Assembly: GCA_000333855.2 (NCBI GenBank)
Contig: CM007317.1
Coordinates: 125,071-189,070, forward strand
DNA from: Endotrypanum monterogeii
Taxonomy: Eukaryota > Euglenozoa > Kinetoplastea > Trypanosomatida > Trypanosomatidae
Direction of reading: 5' to 3'
Length of the DNA stretch: 64,000 bases
Position 1 is the first letter of the stretch; each line of letters opens with the position of its first letter. Position numbers and translations under genes: made by a program. The notes under the pieces are model-generated. The model searched no databases and was not told where the DNA came from. It saw only the letters and a list, made by a program, of their open reading frames with translations. Positions 1-9,692 of the stretch are shown in pieces.

Positions 1-1061
1 GTTTAGTGAAGGAGGAGGACGAGGGGGGTTAGCACGGTTGGTCTGGGAATGCGCTTGCTTCATTTCCCGAGTGGTGGTTTCGCATAAGGGAGAGAGGGAT
101 GGATACGAGACGCAGGCAGCGCGTCACTCTCTACCCTCCCCCCCCTGTTCTCGGTGCTTCCGTTTTCCGTGTATGCATGTATGTATTTGTGTATGTGTGT
201 CTGTCGTCTCTCACGTTGTCAATCGCAGTAACTTGCGTCCATGCACACGCACTGGCACGAGAAAAACAACAACAACAACAAAAGGAACGAGAAACAAAAC
301 GCCTCTGTATGCTGAAGACATGGTGTAGGTATCGGTGTGTGTGTGGTCTCGCGCAGGCCTCACATCCACAGCATCTAATCAAAGCAGTCGCAGGAACCAA
401 CGCCGCGACCTCCTTGACACCCATCTTGCCCCTTCTCCTCGGCTACGCTGCAGGCAAAAAGAGTGAAAGAGCAGCCCCCCCTCATCCAACATCGTCACAC
501 CCAAGGCGTAAACAAGCAGACAGCTGTGTGCGCGTCTGTGGTTATTTTGTTTCACGGGGAGATGCGGTGTCTATAAATGCCGTATTTGCCACATGATCTG
601 TTATTTGTTTTCGTGCCTGAATCCACCTTATGGAATGAGATTAGAAAGACTCAGAATACAGCAGTAATTTGCTGTTCTAGGGAGTACAGGGTATCTCTGA
701 GCTGGCAGCCTTCACCCATAGATTTACCTCGAAGAAAGGAACAGGAGATCAATACAGCGATGATTGGCATTCTTCAAAGTATTTCGAAGCTCGTAATCGT
801 CTCTAGTGGACTCGTGAGTGATAGGCGATCTCTACGACAAGTATGCGAGCAGACAGGATGAGGATGAACCAAAAAACTTCAGGAACCCGATGAGAATTGG
901 GTAGAACGAGATGTCAACCCCCCAACTCCCCCCCAAAAAAAAAGGTGGTGGGGGCGTAAGTTGTGTGCCGAGCGGGCGGGGTGGACATGTCTCCAGGAAT
1001 CACAGTCGTGGTACAGGCTGAAAAAAAAAAAGCAGTCGCTTGTCGGGATCGATACGGCAAG
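1..1061. other. Intergenic / 3' flank of the Cdc20-like gene
   Basis: No supportable gene. The stretch has TG-rich sequence around 165-215, CA/A-rich sequence around 260-300, and A runs at about 936-945 and 1021-1031 just downstream (minus sense) of the Cdc20-like stop. Short ORFs here are low-complexity translations. It is probably the 3' UTR plus intergenic spacer. Confidence 0.6.
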
Positions 1062-3242
1062 TCACCGCAAGGGCTCCTCAACGAAGTTGTTAGGTTCCCG
1101 AGGAGGATGTTCATGTCGATGATCTGTGTGGCTGAGGTTACCGCGTGCACCACTCCGCGGAGCGCTCTTCTCGAAGACCCGCCAAAACTTTAGTGTCTCA
1201 TCCTCCTGGGCAGCACAGACCCGCTCTTGGTCCGGGGCCATGGTGAGACAGCTCAGCGAGGCATTGCAGTGGGGCGCAGTGAAAGAAGCGAGGAGTTGGA
1301 ACGTGGACGCCTTGCGAAGTTGGAGCTGCCCCATGTTCTTGTGTGCTGTCAGCACCTCGCCGTTGGCGCCGTGGCACACCAAATCAGATATAGGGTGCTG
1401 GGTGTTGACGGCACGTGTTACGTACTGCGCCAGATGCTCGTAATTACAACCGAAGCCGGCACCTTCCTCGTCTGCAGTCGTGTCCATCTCTATAGTACGC
1501 TTAGGGGCATGTGTATCGATGAGGCACATGACGCCGTCCTCGCCGCCGGTGAAAAGGCGACTGAGCTTCTGCGGATCCCAACGGACAGCGTTGACAGAAC
1601 CCTGGTGTACGCCATCGAAAGCGTAGCGTGGTGTCGAGGCACGTCGAGCATCCCATATGCGCGCTGATCCGTCACTGCCGCCCGTTGCAAGGTAAAAGGG
1701 TTCTGCAGGGCAGTAGTGAAGGCTGGTAACGCCGCCCGTGTGACCTTCGTAGGTGGCCACCAAAGCATCCTTGGCGCGGAGGTCGAAGGCGCATGTAGTG
1801 CCGTCAGGCCCGCCAGAGGCTACTGCCAAAACTGGGCCCTTCACGGATAGTCCCGTCACTTCAAGCCCGGGGGGAAGGCGCACGGTGCGCAAGAAACTCG
1901 ACGTGCGAGAGTCAAAAATTGCTGTGGTGCCGCCCTTAATACCCATCGCCACACAGGTGCACTTTTGCAGCCATCGAACGCAGCAGATACGCACAGCGCC
2001 GTCTAGGTCGACGACTTTGGCTGCCTCACCGCTATCACCATTCCAGGAGTACAGAGACTGGCCCATCCCAATAGCGATGCAGTTGTTGGCACCCCAGTCA
2101 AGCAACTGTGTTGCTTTGGATGGAAACTGTGGCGCATCAAGCACACGCTCAGGGGTGGTATTGAAGACGCGGGCTCCCCATACGCTGCGACTGCCGCCAC
2201 CGGAGGTGTAAATCGTTCGAGAGCGCACACGCGGAAGGGTGGTAGGGAGAACTGCACCGACGGATGTGGCGATGGAAGTGTTTGCCACCACTCTTGCTGC
2301 GCCTTTGGCGGAGAGGGCAGCAAGGCGAAGAGAAGACGTTTCTGTCGGACTGACTGCACCTAGCGACCGAGAAGTTGACTCAGTTGAAGTTGTGTTTGCA
2401 AACCGAAGTACCTCGCCACCAAGCCCGCGGCGGGCCGAGCTCACGGGACCGTCGGCGCTGACGCGCCGACCACTCCCAGCCTCGTCATTACTGGAGCTTA
2501 CGACCCCCCTATCGTCAGACATGGTGACGCTTGGCTCACAGATGCTCAGGCTTGACCCTGAGGTTGGAAGGGTCCCAGGGAATAGGCCCGCACCCGCAGC
2601 ATCTGAGCTGCCACCGTTTGCGGCTATCACGACACCACCTCGATGGCCGATGAGGTGGTCAGCTAGCACATCGTTGTAGATCGAGGTCATGTAGGACGAA
2701 TCATCCGACACCATAGACTCGGAGAAGCTGGAGATGATACTTGAGGAAGGTGTGGGGGCCGCCGCTGCGACAAACCCGCTGGCATTAGTGGCGGTGGAAC
2801 TAGCAGTTGCTCCTGGAGTTGCGTGGCGGCTGGTGGGTACCGCTGTACCGTAACGGGCACGCCCGTGGTCTCGTCCACTGCAGCAGTTCACGCTGAGAGG
2901 CGAGCCCGCTGATATTTGCGCACCACAAGGCGTGGACGTCATGAGGTTGAACGTTGAGACCGTCATGTCGATCCCGGTGCGCTGCGGTATGTGCCGTGAC
3001 AGCCGCTGCGGTGCGCTGTGACGGCCCTCGTCATCTTCCTCGTCTCCTTTATCAGTATGATATGGCGTTGACAGTCGCTCGATGGGAAAACCGTCCCGCG
3101 AGGAGAGACGGTGTTCAGTGCATGTACTGCGGCGGGTGGATCGCCCTTCCCCTTTGAGCAGTCTTACCTCTCGAGAAAAAGCCGACGGTCGACCGCTGCT
3201 ATCCGGCGACTCTGAGTTTCTCTCAAGCGCCCACTGCTGCAT
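1062..3242 (-). CDS. CDC20: Cdc20/Cdh1-family WD40 activator of the APC/C
   Basis: About 726 residues. Cdc20/Fizzy proteins recruit substrates to the anaphase-promoting complex and drive cyclin/securin ubiquitination. What is seen: a C-box-like motif at residues 83-88 (RHIPQR) followed by a DM..STFNLM stretch; the family-diagnostic linker around residue 370 (ERVLDAPQFPSKATQLLDW) leading into blade 1 (CIAIGMGQSLYSWNGDSG); and WD40 repeats to about residue 700, including YEGHTGGVTSLHY and GGSDGSARIWDARR. The last two residues are Leu-Arg, a conservative version of the Ile-Arg tail. I see no clear KEN box. The roughly 340-residue N-terminal region is long, Ser/Thr-rich and probably disordered. 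I chose the ATG at 3242; the reading frame opens slightly upstream at a TTG. A polypyrimidine tract and AG lie about 58 bases upstream. Cdc20 versus Cdh1 cannot be decided by eye. Confidence 0.85.
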   Translation of the reverse strand: MQQWALERNSESPDSSGRPSAFSREVRLLKGEGRSTRRSTCTEHRLSSRDGFPIERLSTPYHTDKGDEEDDEGRHSAPQRLSRHIPQRTGIDMTVSTFNLMTSTPCGAQISAGSPLSVNCCSGRDHGRARYGTAVPTSRHATPGATASSTATNASGFVAAAAPTPSSSIISSFSESMVSDDSSYMTSIYNDVLADHLIGHRGGVVIAANGGSSDAAGAGLFPGTLPTSGSSLSICEPSVTMSDDRGVVSSSNDEAGSGRRVSADGPVSSARRGLGGEVLRFANTTSTESTSRSLGAVSPTETSSLRLAALSAKGAARVVANTSIATSVGAVLPTTLPRVRSRTIYTSGGGSRSVWGARVFNTTPERVLDAPQFPSKATQLLDWGANNCIAIGMGQSLYSWNGDSGEAAKVVDLDGAVRICCVRWLQKCTCVAMGIKGGTTAIFDSRTSSFLRTVRLPPGLEVTGLSVKGPVLAVASGGPDGTTCAFDLRAKDALVATYEGHTGGVTSLHYCPAEPFYLATGGSDGSARIWDARRASTPRYAFDGVHQGSVNAVRWDPQKLSRLFTGGEDGVMCLIDTHAPKRTIEMDTTADEEGAGFGCNYEHLAQYVTRAVNTQHPISDLVCHGANGEVLTAHKNMGQLQLRKASTFQLLASFTAPHCNASLSCLTMAPDQERVCAAQEDETLKFWRVFEKSAPRSGARGNLSHTDHRHEHPPREPNNFVEEPLR

Positions 3243-3298
3243 GGTCAAGATACACCCCTTCCGTCTAAGGTCCGCACTTCCAGACCCACAACTCAGAA

Positions 3299-3350
3299 CT
3301 TGTGTGCGCGATGGAGATGGGGGAAGAAGAAAATGGGAAACAGCCTCGAA
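3299..3350 (-). promoter_or_regulatory. Predicted spliced-leader acceptor for the Cdc20-like gene
   Basis: On the minus strand a T/C-rich tract (about 3350 to 3311) is followed by an AG at 3300-3299, giving a 5' UTR of about 57 bases before the ATG at 3242. This is the usual trypanosomatid arrangement; the exact site is inferred. Confidence 0.45.
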
Positions 3351-5002
3351 AAAACAAAGCCTAGGTAGCTGCCAACAAAACAGAGCAACACCAAGGAGCT
3401 GATATCGATCGAACGTGTCACAGCCGTGTAGTCAGCCTGGAGGAGAAACAGCACGATAGGATGAACAAATGTGAGGCTTGGAAATTTGACTAGTGCTCAG
3501 GAAATCTAAAAAAAAAAACGAAGCAACAACAACGGAGAAAGGAGGAGCGCCGCAAAGATAACAGTGTGCAGTAGGCGACGACTTCTAGAAGGTGCAATGC
3601 GCACTTGGAAAAATAATATTTATATATGAGAAATGAGCCTCTCGTGTCTTTCAGTGTCCGCCCTATCTAGTGGTGTGTGTGGATCAGGGCAGCCTTTTAA
3701 ATCGGTTTCTGCCGGCGCACCTTTTCCGCACGCACGTCCTCCTCCTCGGACTTTCTAGGTACGCGCCGAACGGTGTGGAGTTGTTGGGGAGGCCTGAATC
3801 AGACAAGAGTTTGTGTGAGTTGAGCGATGCAAGGCCACGCTTACGTCGATTAAGCACAGCGGTGAGAATTCTAAAAGAAAAGAGCCAGTCACAAGGAGGA
3901 GGGGGTGGGGGTAAGAAGGTGCGTATCTGTGTACGTGTCTGTGTGTATCTGCTATCGTGTGTGCAAATAATTTGTACATTCATTTGCACGAGGTAACAGG
4001 GAGCCAAGGCAAAGGTGATATCAAAACGAAGGGAATGGCAAGTGATGTCGAGAGAAAGCGGCACGTCAAAGGGAAAACCAGTCAATTTCAGCAACTCTTG
4101 ATCAGTGGAGCAGATTCACGGTCAAGAGTACAGACCCGGGACTTTAGATCGGGGCACAAATATCGACGACTGCAAGCGATCTTATCCGCGTCCAGTCGCT
4201 TGTGCTCTAGTCGATGATGGATAAGCCAATTCTGCACCCTGCATTCAACTGAGCGCGGCAGTCAGTAGAAGAGATGAGGAGGAGGGGGGCCGAGGCTTAT
4301 GGCAACGGTCCACAAGGCATTCCCATGGCACACCATACGGAATGCGCGGGGGGGGGGGAAGGGGGTAGAGAACATAATAAATTGCAAGCTTCCTCTCCGC
4401 AGAGAGAGGGAGTAGTGAAAAAAAAAGGGGGCGGGGGGAAGCATGAACTAGTGAATCATCACTACACATATGTGCGGTTACTGGAGTCATACACGCATGG
4501 AGACCCTTGTGTGGATGCCAGCTGTCAGCAATATTGGGCGAGGTGCTATACAAAGTTGTGATGTTTTGATGTCAAAGACATTCGAAAACAAAAAAAAACA
4601 TGCATAGGGTCCACATCAAAGTGTCTTTCTATGGAGCACTCTTCAAACGCTCCACGAAACTACCCTCGGAGATGGGCTGGAGTGAAGAAGAGTCATGTAT
4701 TGAACCCCTTCCGCTCCGACACCCTCACTTGGGGTCGTCGCACATGTGTGTGCAAATTTGGCAATCCTACACACACCCTTCCCCGTACACGCTCACATGT
4801 ATGGGAAGATGTGGGGCACAAACCGGCGCTGGACTAAAGAGATAAGGACATGCTGGGTTCCTACCTTCCCCTCCCCCCCCAAAAAAAAGGGGAAGGGGTC
4901 ATTTTTCTACCCCTGTCCCTATCACAGCGGTTTGATGCTGCAGCGCGCATTAGCTGACCTGGGCGTTCATTCCTGTGCATCCATCAAGTACATCACGTGT
5001 GG
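3351..5002. other. Intergenic region
   Basis: No supportable gene. The stretch contains A runs at 3509-3518, 4422-4430 and 4880-4888, G runs near 4349 and 4430, and a TG-rich stretch near 3920-3965. The ORFs in this stretch are low-complexity. Confidence 0.6.
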
Positions 5003-6315
5003 CTACGCATGAGACGGCCGCTCCACCGGGTTGTACATGTCGACCGGCTGCGCTGAGGAAAGGTACAGTCCGAGGTGCCGGACGGTATCGTAGGCGAGGG
5101 TGCCTTCCCCAAGTGCCTGTCTGAGAAACGGAAACACTGACCAGTAGTAGTCTGGTGGAATGAAGAAGCCGAGGCGGTGGAGCAGGACCATAGCCGTCAC
5201 ATCCCCTGAAAGCATGGCCACTATACCAGGCTTCACCGACTGGGTTATGATGTTCTTCGCAGGGCGCACCGGCCGAGCGTCGCGAAAAAAAAAAAGTGGA
5301 CGAACTGCTCAAATTGAGTGCGTCGCTTCCTCCAGTGCTTCGACAAATCCGTGATGATGCGCGTCTTGTTGTCGCGGATAAAGTCGAATTTTAAAAGAGC
5401 GTTTAGTGCAGCCCAGTCTTCGTGCGCCGTGACAGGGGGCAGTGGAAGGTGGTACCCTTCACCACACAGATACGCCTCAACAAGATGCACAACACGGGGA
5501 TTTTGTTCCGCCAGCATTCGCAAGCGCAGTGAGCTTTGCTTCGCATCAAATACTAATGCTAGGCGCAGCAGCGACTCCACAACAACTGCCGGCTGCATAA
5601 GGGCCGCACCATACCTCGTCGACATGGCCTGCTGGCTGGTTCGCTGGATGATCGACTGTAACGCAATGCAAGGCTGAGGCCCACCCTCTATGCAGACGGG
5701 GCAACCGAACAGTCTCGTGGGTGCCTCCGCGGTGATCTTCTCGACGCACGCTGCTCTCGTTGGGAAAGACGGGGTAGGGGGGCTAGTTTGCCGTCGGCGC
5801 TCAACGAGCTGCATTGCCGCATCCACGTTAACGTATTCCATCGCAAAGGGTAGCCTAAGCAACCGCGCAAAGCTTTCCGGGATATTTTCGTACGGCGGAT
5901 GATCTACAAGGCGACTGCGCATGGCATACTCCTCGGCTGCGAGACGCAAGGACAAGAGTTGTTGCTTTGAGTAGCGAATACACACGACGGCTTGGTTGGG
6001 TGAGGGTGATGGAAGCGAGCTCAGGCCGGTCTTGTGTGTTGCGAGAGCATCATCAGATGAGAAACATGAGCGCACCAGGGAGGTGACTTCGGGGGTGGTA
6101 GTCTGAAGGCTTGGCTGGAGCACGGCATTGACCTTCGAGTTTCGTAGTCGCTCTGCCGTGGTCGCAGGAGCCACTGCGGAAGGAGTAGCTAGACTGCAGC
6201 TCATCCTTGTATTCTTTGAGAAGAGGGGTGGGCTCACGGGCGGCGTAGCCTTGCGCTGTGCAAGCAGGTCGGCAATCGCCCCTGACGGCACATACGCAGC
6301 TGCACTAGGATTCAT
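5003..6315 (-). CDS. eIF4E-interacting protein (4E-T/4E-IP-like), frame broken at an A11 run
   Basis: Two overlapping frames read as one protein. The first runs from the ATG at 6315 to a stop at 5245; the second continues to a stop at 5003. They join at the 11-A run 5285-5295, after which the second frame reads RDARPVRPAKNIITQ and carries a well-formed, non-low-complexity C-terminus with a WSVFPFLRQAL segment. Joined length is about 437 residues. A canonical eIF4E-binding motif YxxxxL-hydrophobic lies at residues 115-121 (RYSKQQLLSLR), very like the human 4E-T motif. Leishmania and Trypanosoma 4E-interacting proteins bind a cap-binding eIF4E through such a motif and repress translation; that role is inferred here. 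The N-terminal 110 residues are low-complexity. The shift is most likely a homopolymer sequencing error, but a real frameshift cannot be excluded. The start is well placed, 9 bases after a strong acceptor. Function is moderately sure. Confidence 0.6.
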
Positions 6316-6324
6316 CACCCAAAG

Positions 6325-6365
6325 CTAAAATGGGAGGAAGGCAGGGAGGGGGGGGGGGGGGGGCG
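6325..6365 (-). promoter_or_regulatory. Predicted spliced-leader acceptor with a long C-run tract
   Basis: On the coding strand an unusually C-rich tract (about 6365 to 6327, including the complement of the G run at 6346-6363) ends at an AG at 6326-6325, 9 bases before the ATG at 6315. This fixes the start of the 4E-IP-like gene. Confidence 0.55.
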
Positions 6366-7323
6366 GGGATCTCAGCTAAGAAAACAATACGATTCGATTA
6401 TCGACGTCCGTGAGGTCGGAGGAAAACTGGTGGATACTGTAGACACATTCACTAACTGCCTCGCTGTGTGCGCGGGCATGTGGATGGGCGCCGGACAGCG
6501 TTACTAACCAGGGGAGGGCGGATGTCAAAGAAAAAGGTTCGTGGAGAAAAAAAAAACAGAAAGAATCGCAGCACGGAAGGAACATGTGTGAGAGGGAAAT
6601 GAAACAGTTGGCGCTGTTGTACATATGTAAGTGTATGTGTGTGGGAGGGGGAAGAGGGGAGTGCTGAACGACGGGAACGAGTCAGCGCAGGGAAACACCA
6701 CAGCACCAGTAATGCTACTCTTTCATTGTGCTTCGCCTTTCAGTGCAGAAGACCGCGCGACAAGAGGAGGAGATTAGGGCCAAGAGCTACACAGCGCGAG
6801 CCCCATCCACACAAACTGAGGAGTACAGCGAAGAGAAGGTGCTACAAGAGACGAAGGAGTACCGAGTGGTCCAAGACGTCTGTGTATGTGTTTGTGTGAA
6901 TGTGTGTGCGTGTGTGTACACAAGTTTTCGAGTCAAAACGCTGCATATTTGGGTGGGGCTTCTCGGAGCTTGTTCATGGCATTCACTTCTCCCTCCTCAT
7001 CCCTTTGTGTTTATAAAAATGTATGCGCTTTCTATAGAGAATAACAGCAAGAAGGAGAATGAACGAATCAAAAGGTAGCAGTCTCAGTAGGACCAACCTG
7101 CGGAGGTATAGCAATAGTATGGGCTAGGGGATTGGGGACAAGTCGCTGGCAACGAAAGGATGTATGTGGCGCCTCCTCACCCACACAGACACACACACAC
7201 GCTACGAGTGCGGCAACAAGTACGGACGACACACACCTTTGTAGGATCGCAGTGTCGAGGGGCACCCTGTCTTCTAGCCGAAGGAGCTCCTCGGCTTACT
7301 TTTTTCCCAAAATTTAAGCGGTG
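6366..7323. other. Intergenic region
   Basis: No supportable gene. There are A runs near 6548, TG-rich stretches at 6627-6643 and 6881-6922, and an AC-rich stretch near 7185-7200. This is probably the 3' UTR of the 374-residue gene plus spacer. Confidence 0.6.
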
Positions 7324-8448
7324 TTACACATGTGCATGGGGCGGGGACACCGTGTCCGGCAGGAAAGCGCCCTTCTTCACCCATGGAGGACGAAGCGTGT
7401 ACAGGATGTGCTCGTCGTTGGTCAGCACGTCCCAGCCTTCGTCTACTTTGGAGAGGTGAAACTCACGAATCGCGACATTGTACTTGAGGCATGCGTTCAT
7501 GTACTGCAGCAGCTCCGTCACCTGCTCCTTCGATAGTTTTGAGAGGGAAAAGTACAGTGCGAGGAGATCTTCAGCGGTGGAAACCACAACTAGATTCGCC
7601 ATCTGCCAGTCCGGCGCGATGGAGCGATAAAGCGCTTTCACGCAGTCGCCAAGCATGAAACGAGTAGGTGCGTCCAGCCCACTGACCCCGGACGGCACAA
7701 ACGGTTTCCCGAGACGCTTGCTTTCACTCAAGAATTTCTCCTGGCGACGTGCCTCTGCCGCAGCTCCGTAAGGATCGCTCACCATGGGCACAATATTGTA
7801 GGCTCTGTCGCGTGGTCGGCGCCATTGTTTTTCTCGTCGACAATGATTCTTCGGTGAATTACTTGACAAGACGTTTGAGTGGGATGCCGCCGCCGACACC
7901 GCTGGAGCAGCAGCGGTGGCAGATGAAGGGAGGGAAAAAGACGCGGCAGTGCATCCAGCGGTTGGGCCGGTGAGGACAGGATCATCTGAGAGGGCACCGC
8001 CGTTTAGGGCACTGATGTGGCTATGCTGCCGCGCGGCATACACCATCTCCAGTTCCATGCTGGGCTGCGGAATGTGAGAGTTGAGACCGCCACTGATACC
8101 TCCTCTGTCCCCGCCAGAAGGGCATTTATATAACCCACCGCTGCTGCGCTGGGGGGTCCGGTGGGGCGAACGAGCCCCCCACACAGGTGCCTGTTGTTGG
8201 CGCTGATTCGGATTGCTCGTGGAGGGTGATCCGTTCACTGCAACTTGTGAGGACAACATGGCTGCCGAGTTGTCGTAAGCCCACGCCATACTATGCGTAT
8301 TGGGGTGCGCTGAAACCTGCTGCTCCCTCCGCCTCCGCAGCTCCATCTGGAGGGCGTGGCAGCGAATCAGTAAGCTATGTGGAACGTAGTCGCTATCGTA
8401 GTAGTCGTCCATTTTCCCCAACCCAGGAATCATGCGAAGGTCGCCCAT
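7324..8448 (-). CDS. Conserved-looking hypothetical protein with an N-terminal YxxxxLL motif
   Basis: 374 residues from the ATG at 8448. I do not recognise the family. Near the N-terminus, after an acidic Tyr-rich patch (DDYYDSD), residues 21-27 read YVPHSLL followed by IRC. This fits the YxxxxL-hydrophobic eIF4E-binding pattern, a short motif that also occurs by chance. Residues about 40-230 are Ser/Ala/Gln-rich and look disordered. The C-terminal 130 residues look folded (KALYRSIAPDWQMANLVVV, then helices around EQVTELLQYMNACLKYN) and end with YTLRPPWVKKGAFLPDTV. Its downstream neighbour also carries a Y115 eIF4E-binding motif, which makes a translational role worth considering, but there is no direct evidence of one. 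Confidence 0.7.
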   Translation of the reverse strand: MGDLRMIPGLGKMDDYYDSDYVPHSLLIRCHALQMELRRRREQQVSAHPNTHSMAWAYDNSAAMLSSQVAVNGSPSTSNPNQRQQQAPVWGARSPHRTPQRSSGGLYKCPSGGDRGGISGGLNSHIPQPSMELEMVYAARQHSHISALNGGALSDDPVLTGPTAGCTAASFSLPSSATAAAPAVSAAASHSNVLSSNSPKNHCRREKQWRRPRDRAYNIVPMVSDPYGAAAEARRQEKFLSESKRLGKPFVPSGVSGLDAPTRFMLGDCVKALYRSIAPDWQMANLVVVSTAEDLLALYFSLSKLSKEQVTELLQYMNACLKYNVAIREFHLSKVDEGWDVLTNDEHILYTLRPPWVKKGAFLPDTVSPPHAHV

Positions 8449-9692
8449 TGCAGGGGAGGGGGAGGGTCAAGTCACGAAAATCTGATGAGATGTCTGCCCG
8501 TGCAAGAAGGGCAGCATCGGCTTGCCCGAATAGGCGATGCTTTTCTCTTTCCCCCACCACCAAATATATATATATATATAAATCAAGAAACGCACTGATC
8601 ACAGAGGCCTTTGCTTTCTCCTAAGCTGTTTCTCTGCAAAGCAAAGCAGTTGGTATCTGTATATACAGATATATATATATATATATATGTATATATGTGT
8701 ATATCTGTGGAGGTGTGAGGGAGGGAGACTAGGGAAGAAGTAAATAGTAGAGTGAACGTGGGTCGAGGTTGTGAGAGCAAAGGTGTGGCAGCAGGATTTA
8801 ACCTGACGATACCCGTGCAAGATGCGAAGTCGCCGCCGCAAGATCCATGTGCATTGTCCCCTGGAAGCTGCTGTATCAACATTCACCAATCAATTCACAA
8901 TTGCCGCAACCCCCTGCCCGTTGATCCTTTTTTTTTCAGGATTCCTGCATTCATTTCCTTTACATGTCAGCCCAAGTACCAGCGCAAGGCCCCATGAGAG
9001 AGGCTATTGTGGTACCTAAGCGGACTCGTCAGCTTACAACCGAGAAAGGCGGGTGGAGAAAGAAGAGCGCAAATGTGTGCCCTCCGAAATAATGGAGGCA
9101 GGTAGGACCGTACAGAGCATGAAAAAAAAACTCCCCCAAACACAGAGAGAGACGAAGCAAGGGCGAGTCAAATGTGTGAAGCAAAACTGGAAACAAATTC
9201 GCCGGCGTACATTGGGTCACTTAAGCTGTCGAGGGCTTCACAGCAGTTAACACAGCACACTCGAGGGAAACAATACTCCTGCCTCCTCCCTCACGCACCA
9301 ATGTATTCCGAGAGAGGGGCCCCAGAAGTTCAATCTCCTTCTTCCCTCGCAAAGTAGAGTGATCATGGTGGAGGGAGGGGGAGGTCTTTTTTCTTTCACC
9401 TCTACGACTGAGCACCTCGTGGGCATTGCATCTATCCACCCGTCTATTCCCCTCCCCTGCTCGTCCTAGGGCGATCTCCTCTATTTGGAGGTCGCAATGC
9501 TCACTGGGCCCCAGTAGTGACTCGAAACCGAGATATATGGCCTCGTGAGCACTGGTCCAGCATCTATAACCGCAGCACAGGCCCCTCAGAGAAAAGCAGA
9601 TGAACGTTTGTCTACGCATGGGCTTGGTCGTCAGCCCTCTTGAGAAAGGTGCCACGTTCGCTAGCGGCACCGGTGAGGGATGCAGCCGACGC
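8449..9692. other. Intergenic region with (TA)n tracts
   Basis: No supportable gene. Simple repeats lie at 8564-8581 and 8669-8697. Long minus-strand ORFs near 9221-9841 overlap the 3' end of the ABHD17-like gene in another frame and are shadows. Confidence 0.6.
8564..8703. repeat. Two (TA)n microsatellite tracts
   Basis: (TA)n at 8564-8581 and at 8669-8697, the second grading into TATATG/TG. They lie upstream, in the transcribed sense, of the 374-residue gene, probably in its 5' flanking spacer. Confidence 0.9.
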
